A DNA stretch of 32,733 bases. It comes from Ruminococcus sp. Lineage in GTDB: Bacteria; Bacillota; Clostridia; Oscillospirales; Ruminococcaceae. The position numbers and the translations under genes were made by a program. The notes below the pieces were generated by a model, which saw only the letters and a program-made list of their open reading frames with translations, was not told the origin of the DNA and searched no databases. Location: NCBI GenBank assembly GCA_017460665.1, contig JAFUAO010000096.1, positions 1 to 32,733 of the forward strand. The letters are read 5' to 3'. Within the stretch, counting starts at the first letter, position 1; each line of letters begins with the position of its first letter. This document shows positions 14,694 through 24,462 of the stretch, piece by piece.

Positions 14694-14905
14694 TAGTTTT
14701 TTATAATAATTTTTCATTAGCAAAATTTACCTTTTATTCATACTTTTTCGTACTCTCTCCCCTCCCGGAAAGGCCTCCTGACAAGTGCCGTTCCTGCCGG
14801 TATATGGGGAGCTTTCCCCACTTTTCGCCTTTATGTTACTTAGACCGAAAAATTTTCTGCATATCGCTATAAATTATATCATATCGCCGAAAATCACCTC
14901 CCTTA
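14694..14905. other. AT-rich spacer between divergent promoters
   Basis: This lies in the ~400-bp gap between the divergent cyclase and pyrophosphatase genes. Apart from a short GGGGAGC-TTT-CCCC hairpin I see no gene, repeat or known RNA. It does not carry the palindrome arrays found in the other long gaps. Confidence 0.5.
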
Positions 14906-14933
14906 TTGACTTTTTGCGAAAAAATGGTATACT
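14906..14933 (+). promoter_or_regulatory. Sigma-A promoter of ppa-prs
   Basis: TTGACT (14906-14911), 16-bp spacer, TATACT (14928-14933). Confidence 0.78.
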
Positions 14934-14962
14934 ATTTATTAGGAAATACTAATTTTTATCGG

Positions 14963-15022
14963 CGGATATGCCTGTATCCGTCCGGACCGCTCCGGCAGGA
15001 TCTTTGCCGGAAGAACTTTTTT
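14963..15022 (+). promoter_or_regulatory. Leader hairpins with U-run upstream of ppa
   Basis: CGGATA/TATCCG (14963-14980) and TCCGGCA/TGCCGGA (14991-15011), then AGAAC and six T (15017-15022) directly before the ribosome site. The shape resembles an attenuator, but the T-run starts 5 nt after the stem, so termination may be weak. No known riboswitch is recognised. Confidence 0.35.
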
Positions 15023-15035
15023 GCGGAGGGTCATT

Positions 15036-15569
15036 ATGAGAAATATCTGGCATGACATAAGCCCAAAGCGTATCAGCCCCGACAGCTTCTACGCTGTTAT
15101 CGAGATCGAGAAGGGCAGCAAGATCAAGTACGAGCTGGATAAGGATACCGGCTTCATCCGTATGGACCGCATCCTCCACACCTCTACCCACTACCCTGCC
15201 AACTACGGCTTCATCCCCCGTACCTTCTCCGACAACAACGACCCGCTGGACGTGCTGGTGCTCTGCTCAGAAACGCTTATCCCCCTGACTTTAGTGAAGT
15301 GTTATCCCATCGGCGTCATCAGGATGCTGGATAACGGCCACAGAGATGACAAGATCATCGCTATCCCCTTCGACGATCCTAATTACAATATGTATATGGA
15401 CATCGAACAGCTTCCAAAGCACGTTTTTGACGAGATGACCCACTTCTTCACGGTCTATAAGGAGCTTGAAAACAAAACGACAGCCGTCAACGAGGTCGAT
15501 CACGCTGATACCGCCAAGGAGATAATCGCCGGCGATATCGAGAACTATATAGAGAATTTCTGTAAGTGA
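15036..15569 (+). CDS. ppa: Family I inorganic pyrophosphatase
   Basis: A 177-residue soluble enzyme that hydrolyses pyrophosphate to two phosphates. Family marks are EIEKGSKIKYELDK, YPANYGFIP, NDPLDVLV, D..RDDK (matching the D97/D102 pair of the E. coli enzyme) and VYKELE near the end. The segment SDNNDPLD aligns so that the metal-binding Asp65 of the E. coli enzyme is Asn. The other metal Asp residues are kept. The ATG at 15036 is chosen because GCGGAGGG lies 6 nt upstream; an in-frame TTG at 15021 overlaps that site. prs follows after 36 nt, pairing PPi removal with PRPP supply. Confidence 0.92.
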   Translation: MRNIWHDISPKRISPDSFYAVIEIEKGSKIKYELDKDTGFIRMDRILHTSTHYPANYGFIPRTFSDNNDPLDVLVLCSETLIPLTLVKCYPIGVIRMLDNGHRDDKIIAIPFDDPNYNMYMDIEQLPKHVFDEMTHFFTVYKELENKTTAVNEVDHADTAKEIIAGDIENYIENFCK

Positions 15570-15605
15570 ACGACCGAACTCTCCCGTATCTGAAAGGAAA
15601 AACTT

Positions 15606-16751
15606 ATGACTGCCTCAAGTGAAAATCTATTCGCAACCAGCTCAAGCGCCGCTCCCATCGGTATCATCGCCATGAACAGCATCACCGAGGTGGGCGAGAA
15701 GATCAACAACTACCTTGTTGACTGGGCCCGCAGAGCCGGACAGGACGTTGACACCTTCCTCATCGAGAGCGAGTGTCCCAGATTCTCCTCCGGCGACGGT
15801 AAGGGACTTATCAAGTCCACTGTCCGTGGAAAGGACCTGTTCATCATCATCGATGTGGGCAACTACAACGTGAAGTACGACTACTTCGGCTTCCAGAACG
15901 CTATGTCCCCCGACGATCATTTCCAGGACCTGAAGCGTATAATCCAGGCTGCAAGCGGAAAGGCTCACCGCATCAACGTGATCATGCCTATCCTCTACGG
16001 CGGCAGACAGCACAGAAGGAGCTACCGTGAGTCTCTGGACTGCGCCTGTGCTCTTCAGGAGCTGGAGGCTATGGGAGTTTCCAACATCGTCACCTTCGAC
16101 GCCCACGACCCCAGAGTGCAGAACGCTATCCCCCTCATGGGCTTCGATAACGTTATGCCTACCTATCAGGTGCTCAAGGCTATCCTCAAGAACGTTCAGG
16201 ACGTCACCTTCACAAAGGACAAGTTCATGATCGTTTCTCCCGACGAGGGCGCTCTCAACAGAAATATGTACTATGCTTCTGTTTTAGGCGTGGATATGGG
16301 AATGTTCTATAAGCGCCGTGACTACTCTCAGATCGTTAACGGCCGCAACCCCATCGTTGCTCATGAGTACCTTGGAAATCCCGTTGAGGGCAAGGACATC
16401 TTCGTGGCCGACGATATAATCTCCTCCGGTGAGTCGATGCTGGATCTGGCTTATAACCTCAAGAACAGGAATGCCGGAAGGATCTTCACCTACGCTACAT
16501 ACGCTATCTTCACCAACGGCCTGGACAAGTTCGACAAGGCCTATGAGGACGGCATAATCGACGGCGTTTTCGGAACTAACCTTACCTACAGGAGCCCTGA
16601 GCTGCTGAGCAGGCCTTGGTTCCACGAGGTAGACGTGTCGAAGTACATCTCCTACTTCATCGAGGCTATCAATCATGAGGTCTCTATCAGCAAGATCTTA
16701 GATCCTCACGAGAAGATCGAGGCTCTTCTGAAGAAGTACGGCATGAAATAA
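15606..16751 (+). CDS. prs: Ribose-phosphate pyrophosphokinase (PRPP synthetase)
   Basis: 381 residues. It makes PRPP from ribose-5-phosphate and ATP for nucleotide, histidine and tryptophan synthesis. Visible features are the ATP/catalytic region ILYGGRQHRRSYRE, the Mg-binding TFDAHDPRVQNAI, VSPDEGAL, and the PRPP loop VADDIISSGESM near 268-279. It is longer than the usual ~315 residues and the loop is SSGES rather than the standard DTAGT. It therefore belongs to a divergent branch of the family, which I believe occurs in Clostridia. AAAGGAAA precedes the start. It shares a transcript with ppa. The enzyme class is firm; the subgroup is inference. Confidence 0.88.
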   Translation: MTASSENLFATSSSAAPIGIIAMNSITEVGEKINNYLVDWARRAGQDVDTFLIESECPRFSSGDGKGLIKSTVRGKDLFIIIDVGNYNVKYDYFGFQNAMSPDDHFQDLKRIIQAASGKAHRINVIMPILYGGRQHRRSYRESLDCACALQELEAMGVSNIVTFDAHDPRVQNAIPLMGFDNVMPTYQVLKAILKNVQDVTFTKDKFMIVSPDEGALNRNMYYASVLGVDMGMFYKRRDYSQIVNGRNPIVAHEYLGNPVEGKDIFVADDIISSGESMLDLAYNLKNRNAGRIFTYATYAIFTNGLDKFDKAYEDGIIDGVFGTNLTYRSPELLSRPWFHEVDVSKYISYFIEAINHEVSISKILDPHEKIEALLKKYGMK

Positions 16752-16758
16752 AATACCG

Positions 16759-16792
16759 ACAGGGACGCTTTAGGGCGTCCCTGTAACTGTTT
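16759..16792 (+). terminator. Possible terminator after prs
   Basis: ACAGGGACGC and GCGTCCCTGT form a 10-bp stem at 16759-16784. Only a broken T-run follows (AACTGTTT), so efficiency is doubtful. Confidence 0.5.
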
Positions 16793-16834
16793 ACAGATCT
16801 AATGTGAAAAGATCGTGAAATATTGCCAAAAACA

Positions 16835-16863
16835 TTGACAGTTTTTCGTCAAAATGATATAAT
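16835..16863 (+). promoter_or_regulatory. Sigma-A promoter of the ABC transporter gene
   Basis: TTGACA (16835-16840), 17-bp spacer, TATAAT (16858-16863): a full consensus match. The leader is about 70 nt. Confidence 0.9.
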
Positions 16864-16942
16864 TGGCTTTGTAAACAATACGACCATGTTTTTTGTTAAT
16901 TGCATTGCCAAAATCGGCGGCTAACAAAGGAAAGGATGATCT

Positions 16943-19906
16943 ATGCTTCAGTTAAAGGACATCGTCAAGACCTACGGACAGGGCGATACTGCCGTGACTG
17001 CCTTGAATGGCGTCAGCATCACCTTCCGTGAGAGCGAGTTCGTCTCGATCCTCGGCCACTCAGGCTGCGGAAAGACCACCCTGCTCAATATCATCGGCGG
17101 CCTTGACCACTATACCTCAGGTGACCTTGTGATCAACGGAGTCTCCACCAAGGAGTACAAGGACAGGGACTGGGACGCCTACAGGAACCACTCGATCGGG
17201 TTCATCTTCCAGAGCTATAACCTGATCTCTCACCAGTCTGTGCTCTCAAACGTCGAGCTGGCCCTTACTATCTCGGGAGCCTCCAAGGCTGAGCGCAGGA
17301 AGCGTGCCAAGGAAGCCCTGGAAAAGGTGGGCCTGGCTGACCAGATCCACAAGCGCCCCAACCAGCTCTCCGGCGGACAGATGCAGCGTGTGGCTATCGC
17401 CCGTGCCCTGATCAATGACCCGGATATACTCCTTGCTGACGAGCCCACAGGCGCTCTGGACAGCGAGACCAGCATACAGGTGATGGAGCTCCTCAAGGAG
17501 ATCGCCAAGGATAAGCTGGTCATCATGGTAACTCACAACCCGGAGCTGGCCGAGAAGTATTCCACCCGTATCGTCCGCATAAAGGACGGCCAGCTCACCT
17601 CCGACAGCGATCCCTTCGTACCGGAGGTGACCGACAAGGAGAAGCCTGCCGAGAAGAAGAGGGTCTCTATGTCCTTCGGCACAGCCGTGGCCCTCTCACT
17701 GAACAACCTGCTGACCAAGAAGGGCAGGACGATCCTGACCGCCTTCGCAGGCTCGATCGGTATCATCGGCATCGCCCTGATCCTGGCCCTTTCCACCGGT
17801 ATCAACGACTATATCGACCAGGTCCAGGAGGAGACCCTTTCCTCCTATCCTCTGAGGATATACCGTGAGAACGCCGACACCGACAGCATGGTGAGGGCCC
17901 TTATCGACCAGCAGGACGAGTACAATAAGCGTGAGTTCAAGGACGACACCGTTTACGCAAATACGGCCGTTTACGATATGTTCAACTCCTTCAACTCCGC
18001 CGCTAAGCAGATAAACAACATGAAGGACTTCCAGACCTTCGTGGAGCTGGACGAGGACATCGCTGAAAATGCCAGCGCAGTTGCCTACAGCTATGACATA
18101 CAGATGCCCGTGTTCACCAAGTCCCCCGACGGCACCATAGTCAAGGTGGACTTCATGGATATGTACGGCAAGGCCCTGGGCATGAGCGACTCAGACTTCA
18201 TGGCCTCGGCTATGAACAACCCCATGGCCTCTATGGAGACCTCCATGTTCGGCCTGAACGTTATGGAGGAGCTCCTCCCCGGCGAGGACGGACAGCCGAT
18301 CAACGACCTGCTGAAGAACCAGTATGAGCTGGTCTACGGAGAGTGGCCCGACAGCTACGACGAGGCCGTGATCGTACTCACCGGCAACAACGAGCTCCCG
18401 GACATCATCGTGTATTCCCTCGGTCTAAAGGACCCTGAGATCTTCTCAAAGAACCTGAAGGCCGTCCTCAACAACGAGGTGATCGAGGATTACGGCGAGG
18501 TTGAGTGGTCCTTCGACGAGATCCTTGACAAGGAGTTCAAGCTGATCCTCCCCTGCGAGTATTACCAGACCACCGAGTCCGGAAAGGGCACTGTGGATCT
18601 GACTTCCACGGACACGGGTCTTGAGTACCTGTTCAATTCCTCCGACATCGGAACTGACATCAAGATCACAGGCTTCATACGCCCCGGCGAGGACGTGAAG
18701 GCTCCCATGATCACAGGCTATCTGGGCTACACGAACCTCCTGACCGAATACATCATCGAGACCACCAACGCCAGTGATCTGGTAAAGGCTCAGGTGGCCG
18801 ACAAGGAGAACGACCTGATCACAGGCACTAAGTTCCAGACAGAGGACTATACCGGCCCCAGCGAGGAGGAGATGGTCTCCACCGCTAAGGACTATATCAA
18901 GAACGCCGATACTAACAGGAAGGCCGATGTTTACAGATTTATCGCCTCTCAGCCCGACCCGGCACAGCTCCAGGCCCAGGTGGACGCCGCCCTCCAGGAC
19001 TTCGACAGGGAGCAGTTCATATCTCAGGTCTCAGAGATGTACTCTCAGGAGCTGGGCGTGGACAGCACTCAGGTGAGCGGCTATATACAGTCCCTCACCG
19101 ACGACGAGGTGTTCAGCTTCGCTCAGCAGGCCGTCACCGAGCAGATCTCTGCTCAGTACGCCGAGGCCGCTGCTCAGCAGCTCTCTGCAATGACAGCCGA
19201 CGAGCTGGCAGAGCTCCTTGACAAGTCTCCGATCACCAACGAGATGTACGTCAAGGTATTTGAGGAGTTCACCCCCGAGCAGATCTCCAGCTCCACCTAT
19301 GAGGACAATCTCAAGCTCTTAGGAGTCGCTGACAAGGACGATCCCTCAGAGATCAGGATCTACGCCAAGACCTTCGAGGACAAGGACACGATCTCAGACG
19401 CGATCGAGCGCTACAACGACGGCGCTGCGGAGGCAGATGTGATCCACTACACGGACTACGTCGCCCTGCTGATGTCCTCTATCACCGGGATCATCAGCGG
19501 TATCTCCTATCTGCTGATCGCCTTCGTAGGGATCTCGCTGGTGGTATCCTCGATCATGATCGGTATCATCACCTACATCTCAGTCCTCGAAAGGACCCGT
19601 GAGATCGGTATCCTGAGAGCCATAGGCGCCTCAAAGCACGATGTTTCCACCGTTTTCAATGCAGAGACCCTGCTGGTGGGACTTACAGCCGGACTTATCG
19701 GCATCGGAGTCTCGGTGCTGCTGACCATTCCCATAAACTACATCATACACCACGTCACCACACTCGACACTCTCCGGGCCCACCTTCCTTTGGCAGGAGC
19801 AGTGATCTTAGTGCTGATCAGCATGATCCTGACCCTTATCGCCGGAGTCATACCCTCCCGTGTGGCTGCTAAGAAGGATCCCGTCGAGGCCCTTAGAACA
19901 GAATAA
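16943..19906 (+). CDS. MacB/FtsX-type ABC transporter, ATPase fused to permease
   Basis: 987 residues. An N-terminal ABC ATPase has Walker [10 protein letters not shown] (38-46), signature LSGGQ (142-146), Walker [10 protein letters not shown] (162-170) and the H-loop histidine at 198. It is followed by one membrane helix (about 264-286), an extracytoplasmic region of about 560 residues, and a C-terminal FtsX block of three helices (about 850-987) with the typical [15 protein letters not shown] and VEALRTE ends. This is the type VII mechanotransmitter architecture of MacB/BceAB-like exporters. The large outer domain is acidic, with a Gln/Ala-rich helical stretch. AAAGGAAAGGA lies before the ATG. 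No two-component system is adjacent, so the substrate is open (peptide, lipid or lipoprotein). Confidence 0.93.
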   Translation: MLQLKDIVKTYGQGDTAVTALNGVSITFRESEFVSILGHSGCGKTTLLNIIGGLDHYTSGDLVINGVSTKEYKDRDWDAYRNHSIGFIFQSYNLISHQSVLSNVELALTISGASKAERRKRAKEALEKVGLADQIHKRPNQLSGGQMQRVAIARALINDPDILLADEPTGALDSETSIQVMELLKEIAKDKLVIMVTHNPELAEKYSTRIVRIKDGQLTSDSDPFVPEVTDKEKPAEKKRVSMSFGTAVALSLNNLLTKKGRTILTAFAGSIGIIGIALILALSTGINDYIDQVQEETLSSYPLRIYRENADTDSMVRALIDQQDEYNKREFKDDTVYANTAVYDMFNSFNSAAKQINNMKDFQTFVELDEDIAENASAVAYSYDIQMPVFTKSPDGTIVKVDFMDMYGKALGMSDSDFMASAMNNPMASMETSMFGLNVMEELLPGEDGQPINDLLKNQYELVYGEWPDSYDEAVIVLTGNNELPDIIVYSLGLKDPEIFSKNLKAVLNNEVIEDYGEVEWSFDEILDKEFKLILPCEYYQTTESGKGTVDLTSTDTGLEYLFNSSDIGTDIKITGFIRPGEDVKAPMITGYLGYTNLLTEYIIETTNASDLVKAQVADKENDLITGTKFQTEDYTGPSEEEMVSTAKDYIKNADTNRKADVYRFIASQPDPAQLQAQVDAALQDFDREQFISQVSEMYSQELGVDSTQVSGYIQSLTDDEVFSFAQQAVTEQISAQYAEAAAQQLSAMTADELAELLDKSPITNEMYVKVFEEFTPEQISSSTYEDNLKLLGVADKDDPSEIRIYAKTFEDKDTISDAIERYNDGAAEADVIHYTDYVALLMSSITGIISGISYLLIAFVGISLVVSSIMIGIITYISVLERTREIGILRAIGASKHDVSTVFNAETLLVGLTAGLIGIGVSVLLTIPINYIIHHVTTLDTLRAHLPLAGAVILVLISMILTLIAGVIPSRVAAKKDPVEALRTE

Positions 19907-19910
19907 AAGA

Positions 19911-19936
19911 AATGCTCCCCGAAGGGAGCATTTTTT
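19911..19936. terminator. Bidirectional terminator between ABC transporter and riboflavin operon
   Basis: AATGCTCCC/GGGAGCATT with a short loop. TTTTTT follows on plus, and TTTCTTTT on minus, where it would end the long operon that closes at 19951. Confidence 0.85.
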
Positions 19937-19950
19937 GTTCGGGAGAGCTC

Positions 19951-21591
19951 TCAGCCCTCCTCTCTTGAGATAAGTCCGTCTACTGTAGCAGCAAGGCCCT
20001 TGATGTAGTCCTCAGTGAGCACGTCGCTGAGCCCGCAGTCGCTGAGGGCAGCCTTGAAGGAGCAATCCGGCGAGAAGGCCTTCACATGGGCGATCTTCTC
20101 GTATTTTTCAAGAGCTCTGTCACGGTCGTCGTAGCAGTCGCTGATGATGTCCAGAGCTGCCAGCGCCGAAACGCCGTAGCTTATATAGTATCCCGGCTGC
20201 TCGAAGATGTGGGAAACGTAGTAGAAATGAGAGTCAGGGTAGTAGTCGTCCATGATCTCGTGGTAGCACTCCACTACCTCCTCGGGAGTGAGGCTGTCCC
20301 TGTTCTCCAGCACCTTGTACTCGAACTCCGCCATAAGACAGCCGCTTATCGCATAGTCAAGTATGTCGTTGAGCTTGTACAGACGCATGATGCTGCCGTT
20401 GTCCCCGAAGATCTCGTCATAGAACTGGAGGAAGAGCAGTTCCATGCCCTGAGACTGGATCTCAGCCACATCAAGGCAATTGGTCTGGTCATAGGCGCTG
20501 GTATCGTCGTAGTAGGAGGCGTAGAAATGGCCGAATTCATGTATTATGCCGATCATGTCTGTCACGAGCTCGTCCCGGTAGATGTAGATCACTGAGTCGC
20601 CGTCTGCCGGAAGGGTCGCCGTGAAGCTGCCGTTGTAGCTGTTCCTGCCCTCTGTTATGAAGCACAGGTCCTTGTCGGAGAGCCTCTTCGCCGCCTCGCC
20701 GATCTGAGGAGAGAGCCTTTCTGCGTACTTTTGCAGAGTCGGCAGCAGCTCATCGCCGGGAAAGTCCGCTCCGATCAGGTCCTCATAGCTGGGGTGGTCC
20801 ATGACAGCGTCAAGGCCGTGCTGAGACACCGGCACCAGCTCGCTGCGGACCATCTCACAGACCGGCATGATCTCCTCCGGGGTATAGTCTCTGCTGAAAT
20901 CGTCGTAGAAGGTCTCGGTATCGTAGCCCTCAAGGATCTGCAAATAGATCTTAGCGGCCTCCAGGTCCAGCTTGTCCTCGTCAGTTTCGCTGCCGTAGGC
21001 CACATCGTAGTACTCGTCAAGGTCGCTGTCGCCGGAGGCAAAGGCCTGACGGGTGTTCTTCTCGATACGCTCCAGCGTGACGCCGGGAGAGTTGTAATAG
21101 TCCAGCCAGTCGTCGTCGATATAGGGCCTTATCAGGTCAACGTACTCCGGATAGGCGCTCTGATAGGCCACATGGAAGGCGTAGCTTATGGCCTCGTAAG
21201 CAACTGAGGCCTCCTCTGTGCAGCCGTCGGCCTCCGCCTCAAGAGCGTCGCTGCCGAAATCCATATAGTATGCGATCTCAGAGAAGGTCTTGGCGTTGTA
21301 GCTCTTAGCAAGGGTGTCCAGCAGGCCGTCGATGTCGGCCTGAACGTCGTTGCCGGAGCTGTGTACATCGTCAAGGAACTTCTCGATGTCGCTGTTGAGC
21401 TTGTCGATGTCGATATTCTCGTACCGGTCAAGGATCCCGGAGGTATCGGCGGTCCGAGCCTCCTGACGAAGGCTCGCATTATTGCTCGCCTCCTTCTTGT
21501 CACGGTCGCTCTGATAGCCAAAGGTGCAGGAAATAAGGGAAAGCGGCATAACTGCAGCAGCCGCCAGAGCCGCCAGCTTTTTCAGTTCCAT
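19951..21591 (-). CDS. Lipoprotein with HExxH zinc-peptidase motif
   Basis: 546 residues. The signal peptide ends in lipobox LISC (Cys22), so it is a membrane-anchored lipoprotein facing outside. HEFGH at 351-355, within EFGHFYASYYD, is a zinc-metalloprotease signature. The surrounding helix-rich sequence and length resemble M3 oligoendopeptidases, but I cannot confirm the subfamily or the third zinc ligand. A downstream Tyr-rich segment (HFYYVSHIFEQPGYYISYGVSA) also fits M3-like enzymes. AAAGGAG precedes the ATG, 16 nt after the HAD gene, so it is the last gene of the riboflavin transcript. A role in riboflavin metabolism is not suggested by its sequence. Confidence 0.8.
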   Translation of the reverse strand: MELKKLAALAAAAVMPLSLISCTFGYQSDRDKKEASNNASLRQEARTADTSGILDRYENIDIDKLNSDIEKFLDDVHSSGNDVQADIDGLLDTLAKSYNAKTFSEIAYYMDFGSDALEAEADGCTEEASVAYEAISYAFHVAYQSAYPEYVDLIRPYIDDDWLDYYNSPGVTLERIEKNTRQAFASGDSDLDEYYDVAYGSETDEDKLDLEAAKIYLQILEGYDTETFYDDFSRDYTPEEIMPVCEMVRSELVPVSQHGLDAVMDHPSYEDLIGADFPGDELLPTLQKYAERLSPQIGEAAKRLSDKDLCFITEGRNSYNGSFTATLPADGDSVIYIYRDELVTDMIGIIHEFGHFYASYYDDTSAYDQTNCLDVAEIQSQGMELLFLQFYDEIFGDNGSIMRLYKLNDILDYAISGCLMAEFEYKVLENRDSLTPEEVVECYHEIMDDYYPDSHFYYVSHIFEQPGYYISYGVSALAALDIISDCYDDRDRALEKYEKIAHVKAFSPDCSFKAALSDCGLSDVLTEDYIKGLAATVDGLISREEG

Positions 21592-21607
21592 CGGGTATCT
21601 CCTTTCG

Positions 21608-22264
21608 TTAGCGGAGGAGCTCCTCCACCGCAGCGGGGAGCTGTTTGACGTCGTTTATGATGATGTCCGCAGCGGAGAGCTCGTCCTTCGTGCCGTAGCC
21701 GTAGCCGCAGCCCACTGACCTGAGGCCGTTCTTTGCAGCGGTCTCGATGTCGTGGAAGCGGTCGCCGATCACGATGAAGGGGCCGGGCAGCTCCGGGGCG
21801 AAGCGGCGGAAGATCTCATATTTCGGGATAAAGCCGAACTCCTCGCAGCAGTAGAAGCGGTGGAAGAACCGCTCCAGCCGGAAGGCTCGCCGGTGGCGCT
21901 CCATGTAGTGGATCCGGCAGTTGCTCAGGAAGATGAGGGTGTGTCCCTGCTCCCTGAGACCCAGCAGGACCTCCTCTGCGCCGGGATAGAGGGCGCCCTG
22001 TCCGGACTCTATCCGCTCGGCCATATCCTCCCCCAGCATGATCCGGGCCTTCTCCTTGATCTCAGGGTCCAGTCCCGGCATGAAGCTGTTCCACATATCG
22101 GTGGAGTTATACCCCAGCCAGTGCCCGATCTCCTCCGAAGAGATCTCCTTTGGCTGAGCGTAGCCGTTCTCCACCAGCCAGCCGTAGGTGTTCCGGAAGG
22201 CCGGCTCGTAGATCCTAAGGGTCTCGTGGACGGTGCCGTCGTAGTCGAAGATCAGATCCGCCAT
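21608..22264 (-). CDS. HAD-superfamily phosphatase, candidate riboflavin-pathway phosphatase
   Basis: 218 residues with all HAD motifs: D7-Y-D-G-T (I), LSNCR (II), the motif III lysine in PKYEIF, and IGDRFHDIETAAKNG (IV). It is a cytosolic small-molecule phosphatase with a helical C1 cap of the phosphoglycolate-phosphatase type. Its ATG overlaps the ribH stop (TGATG), so it is translationally coupled to lumazine synthase. Riboflavin synthesis needs a phosphatase for the ribitylamino-pyrimidine phosphate between RibD and RibH. In E. coli and B. subtilis this is done by scattered HAD enzymes (YigB/YbjI, YcsE). Position makes this protein a good candidate, but the exact substrate is inference. 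Confidence 0.85.
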   Translation of the reverse strand: MADLIFDYDGTVHETLRIYEPAFRNTYGWLVENGYAQPKEISSEEIGHWLGYNSTDMWNSFMPGLDPEIKEKARIMLGEDMAERIESGQGALYPGAEEVLLGLREQGHTLIFLSNCRIHYMERHRRAFRLERFFHRFYCCEEFGFIPKYEIFRRFAPELPGPFIVIGDRFHDIETAAKNGLRSVGCGYGYGTKDELSAADIIINDVKQLPAAVEELLR

Positions 22265-22731
22265 CAGTCCTCGATCTCTCTGATCAGGTTGATCATCTCG
22301 ATAGCGCCCTCAGCGCACTCGCTGCCCTTGTTGCCGGCCTTTGATCCGGCACGCTCGATAGCCTGCTCGATGTTCTCTGTAGTGATCACGCCGAACATCA
22401 CCGGGATCCCGCTCTTCAGCGATACCTGAGCGATGCCCTTTGCGGCCTCGTTGCAGACAAGGTCGTAGTGGGAGGTGCTGCCCCTGATGATCGCTCCAAG
22501 GCAGATCACTGCGTCGTACTTGCCGCAGGAAGCCATTTTCTGGGCGATGAGCGGGATCTCAAAGGCTCCCGGCACCCAAGCTACGTCGATAGAGTCCTCG
22601 GAAATATCGTGGCGCTTCAAGGTATCAAGAGCTCCGCCCAAGAGCTTGCTGGTGATGAACTCGTTGAAACGTGCCACGACGATGCCTATGCGAATGTCCT
22701 TCGGTATAAGATTTCCTTCGTAAGTTTTCAT
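22264..22731 (-). CDS. ribH: 6,7-dimethyl-8-ribityllumazine synthase
   Basis: 155 residues. It condenses the pyrimidine intermediate with dihydroxybutanone phosphate to give lumazine. Visible are [22 protein letters not shown], the catalytic-histidine segment GSTSHYDLV, and [15 protein letters not shown]. The ATG at 22731 is chosen because AAGGAG lies 7 nt upstream. A longer frame starts at 22749 on the ATG overlapping the preceding stop and would have no ribosome site. The length is standard. Confidence 0.96.
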   Translation of the reverse strand: MKTYEGNLIPKDIRIGIVVARFNEFITSKLLGGALDTLKRHDISEDSIDVAWVPGAFEIPLIAQKMASCGKYDAVICLGAIIRGSTSHYDLVCNEAAKGIAQVSLKSGIPVMFGVITTENIEQAIERAGSKAGNKGSECAEGAIEMINLIREIED

Positions 22732-22745
22732 TTTTTTACTCCTTG

Positions 22746-23243
22746 TCATATTTTCTTTATGTAATGCTCGGTGAGCATTTTTTCCAGTTTTGCGGCGTCC
22801 TTTGCCGAGAATTTGGCAGGCCTTTCGATGTCCTTGCGGTAGAGCCTGACCTTTTTGCCGTCCAGCTCATACTGCCAGTCCTCCGTGGGAACGAGACCCT
22901 TTTTGCCCATTGCTGTGATAACGCCGGCCGGGGTGAGATAGGCCTTCGTCCAAAAGCGGTACGTCAGCCAGAACAGCATAAAAACTGACCACGCCACTAT
23001 CACTATGATGTCGCCTGCCCGTTCATAGCCGGTGTCCTTTTTCAGCTCGTTCAGCTGGATCATGATCTGTCCCACAGAAAGTCCGATATAGATCAGCGGA
23101 AAAACTACCCCTAGATTTGTCAGCTCAACGCTTTCCGGATAGCCCTCGCTGAGCTCCTTCTTCTTGAAAACGTCCAGCAAACCGTAGATCATCAGCGCTG
23201 TGATGAATACCCCAAATACTATACCAAAGCAGAACGTAAACAT
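22746..23243 (-). CDS. Three-helix membrane protein inside the rib operon, unknown
   Basis: 165 residues. Hydrophobic helices lie near 1-25, 43-63 and 77-97. A basic soluble C-terminal domain of about 68 residues follows ([28 protein letters not shown]), reading like a small beta-strand domain with a final helix. I recognise no named family with confidence; some YcxB/DUF5673-like proteins have this layout. It starts 1 nt after the ribBA stop and ends 15 nt before ribH, so it is fixed within the riboflavin transcript. It does not resemble RibU-type flavin transporters (too few helices). Confidence 0.7.
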   Translation of the reverse strand: MFTFCFGIVFGVFITALMIYGLLDVFKKKELSEGYPESVELTNLGVVFPLIYIGLSVGQIMIQLNELKKDTGYERAGDIIVIVAWSVFMLFWLTYRFWTKAYLTPAGVITAMGKKGLVPTEDWQYELDGKKVRLYRKDIERPAKFSAKDAAKLEKMLTEHYIKKI

Positions 23244-23244
23244 C

Positions 23245-24453
23245 TCAATCCTCCCCGTAGTTAAGGATATGCCCCATTTTTTCGGCCTTTGTCTTTAGGT
23301 AGAACAGGTCGAAGGCCGTGGCGTCCATCTGGATCGGCACACGCTCCTTGATCTCCATCCCGAAGCCTGACAGCCCATAGACCTTATCCGGGTTGTTGGT
23401 CAGCAGCCTCAGCGTCTTGCAGCCCAGGTCCCGGAGGATCTGTGCGCCGATGTAGTATTCCCTCATGTCGCCGGGAAAGCCCAGCGCAAGGTTGGCCTCA
23501 AGGGTGTCCATGCCCTGATCCTGGAGCTCATAGGCCCGGAGCTTGTTGATAAGGCCGATACCACGGCCCTCCTGCCTCATGTACAGCAGGACGCCTCGGC
23601 CCTCCTTCTCGATCTGGGTCATGGCGGCAGCGAACTGCTGGCCGCAGTCGCATTTCAGTGAACCGAAGGCGTCTCCGGTGAGACACTCGGAATGTACCCG
23701 GCAGAGTATGTCCTGCCCGTCGCCGATGTCGCCCTTCACCAGAGCGACGTGGTGCTCGCCGTTGAGCTTGTTGACATAGCCCAAGGCTCTGAACTGGCCG
23801 TATTTCGTGGGGAGCTTGGTGTTCGCCACCAGCTCCACCAGCTCATCGTGGCACTTTCGATAGTCCTTCAGCGCCTGGATCGTGATGAATTTCAGCCCCC
23901 ACTCCTTGGCCTTCTGCTGGAGCTCGCCGGACCTCATCATAGTACCGTCGTCACGCATGATCTCGCAGCACAGACCGCACTCCTCCAGCCCTGCCAGCCT
24001 CATAAGATCGACAGTGGCCTCGGTGTGGCCCTCACGCTCCAGCACGCCGTTCTTCCGGGCAGTCAGGGGGAACATATGTCCCGGCCTGCGGAAGTCCTCG
24101 GGCTTTGCATCGGGAGAAACGCACATCCTCGCCGTAAAGCCACGCTCCTCTGCGGAGATCCCGGTGGTGGTCTCCACATGGTCGATCGACACGGTGAAGG
24201 CGGTGGCGTGATTGTCGGTGTTGTTCTCCACCATTTGCCAAAGCCCCAGCTTCCGGCACAGCTCTATGCTCATAGGCATACAGATCAGGCCCTTTGCGTG
24301 GACCGCCATGAAATTGACGTTCTCGGTAGTTGCGAACTGAGCGGCGCAGATCATGTCGCCCTCGTTCTCTCTATCCTCATCGTCTGTAACGAGGATCACC
24401 TCGCCGTTTCGAAGGGCCTCGACGGCCTCCTCGACTGTGTTATACTCAAACAT
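23245..24453 (-). CDS. ribBA: Bifunctional DHBP synthase / GTP cyclohydrolase II
   Basis: 402 residues. The N-terminal half is 3,4-dihydroxy-2-butanone-4-phosphate synthase ([26 protein letters not shown]). The C-terminal half is GTP cyclohydrolase II, with the zinc cysteines in [20 protein letters not shown] and the RQEGRGIGL motif. It feeds both branches of riboflavin synthesis. Both domains are full length. GAGGG lies before the ATG, 9 nt after the lipoprotein stop. Confidence 0.97.
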   Translation of the reverse strand: MFEYNTVEEAVEALRNGEVILVTDDEDRENEGDMICAAQFATTENVNFMAVHAKGLICMPMSIELCRKLGLWQMVENNTDNHATAFTVSIDHVETTTGISAEERGFTARMCVSPDAKPEDFRRPGHMFPLTARKNGVLEREGHTEATVDLMRLAGLEECGLCCEIMRDDGTMMRSGELQQKAKEWGLKFITIQALKDYRKCHDELVELVANTKLPTKYGQFRALGYVNKLNGEHHVALVKGDIGDGQDILCRVHSECLTGDAFGSLKCDCGQQFAAAMTQIEKEGRGVLLYMRQEGRGIGLINKLRAYELQDQGMDTLEANLALGFPGDMREYYIGAQILRDLGCKTLRLLTNNPDKVYGLSGFGMEIKERVPIQMDATAFDLFYLKTKAEKMGHILNYGED

Positions 24454-24462
24454 ATCTATCCC

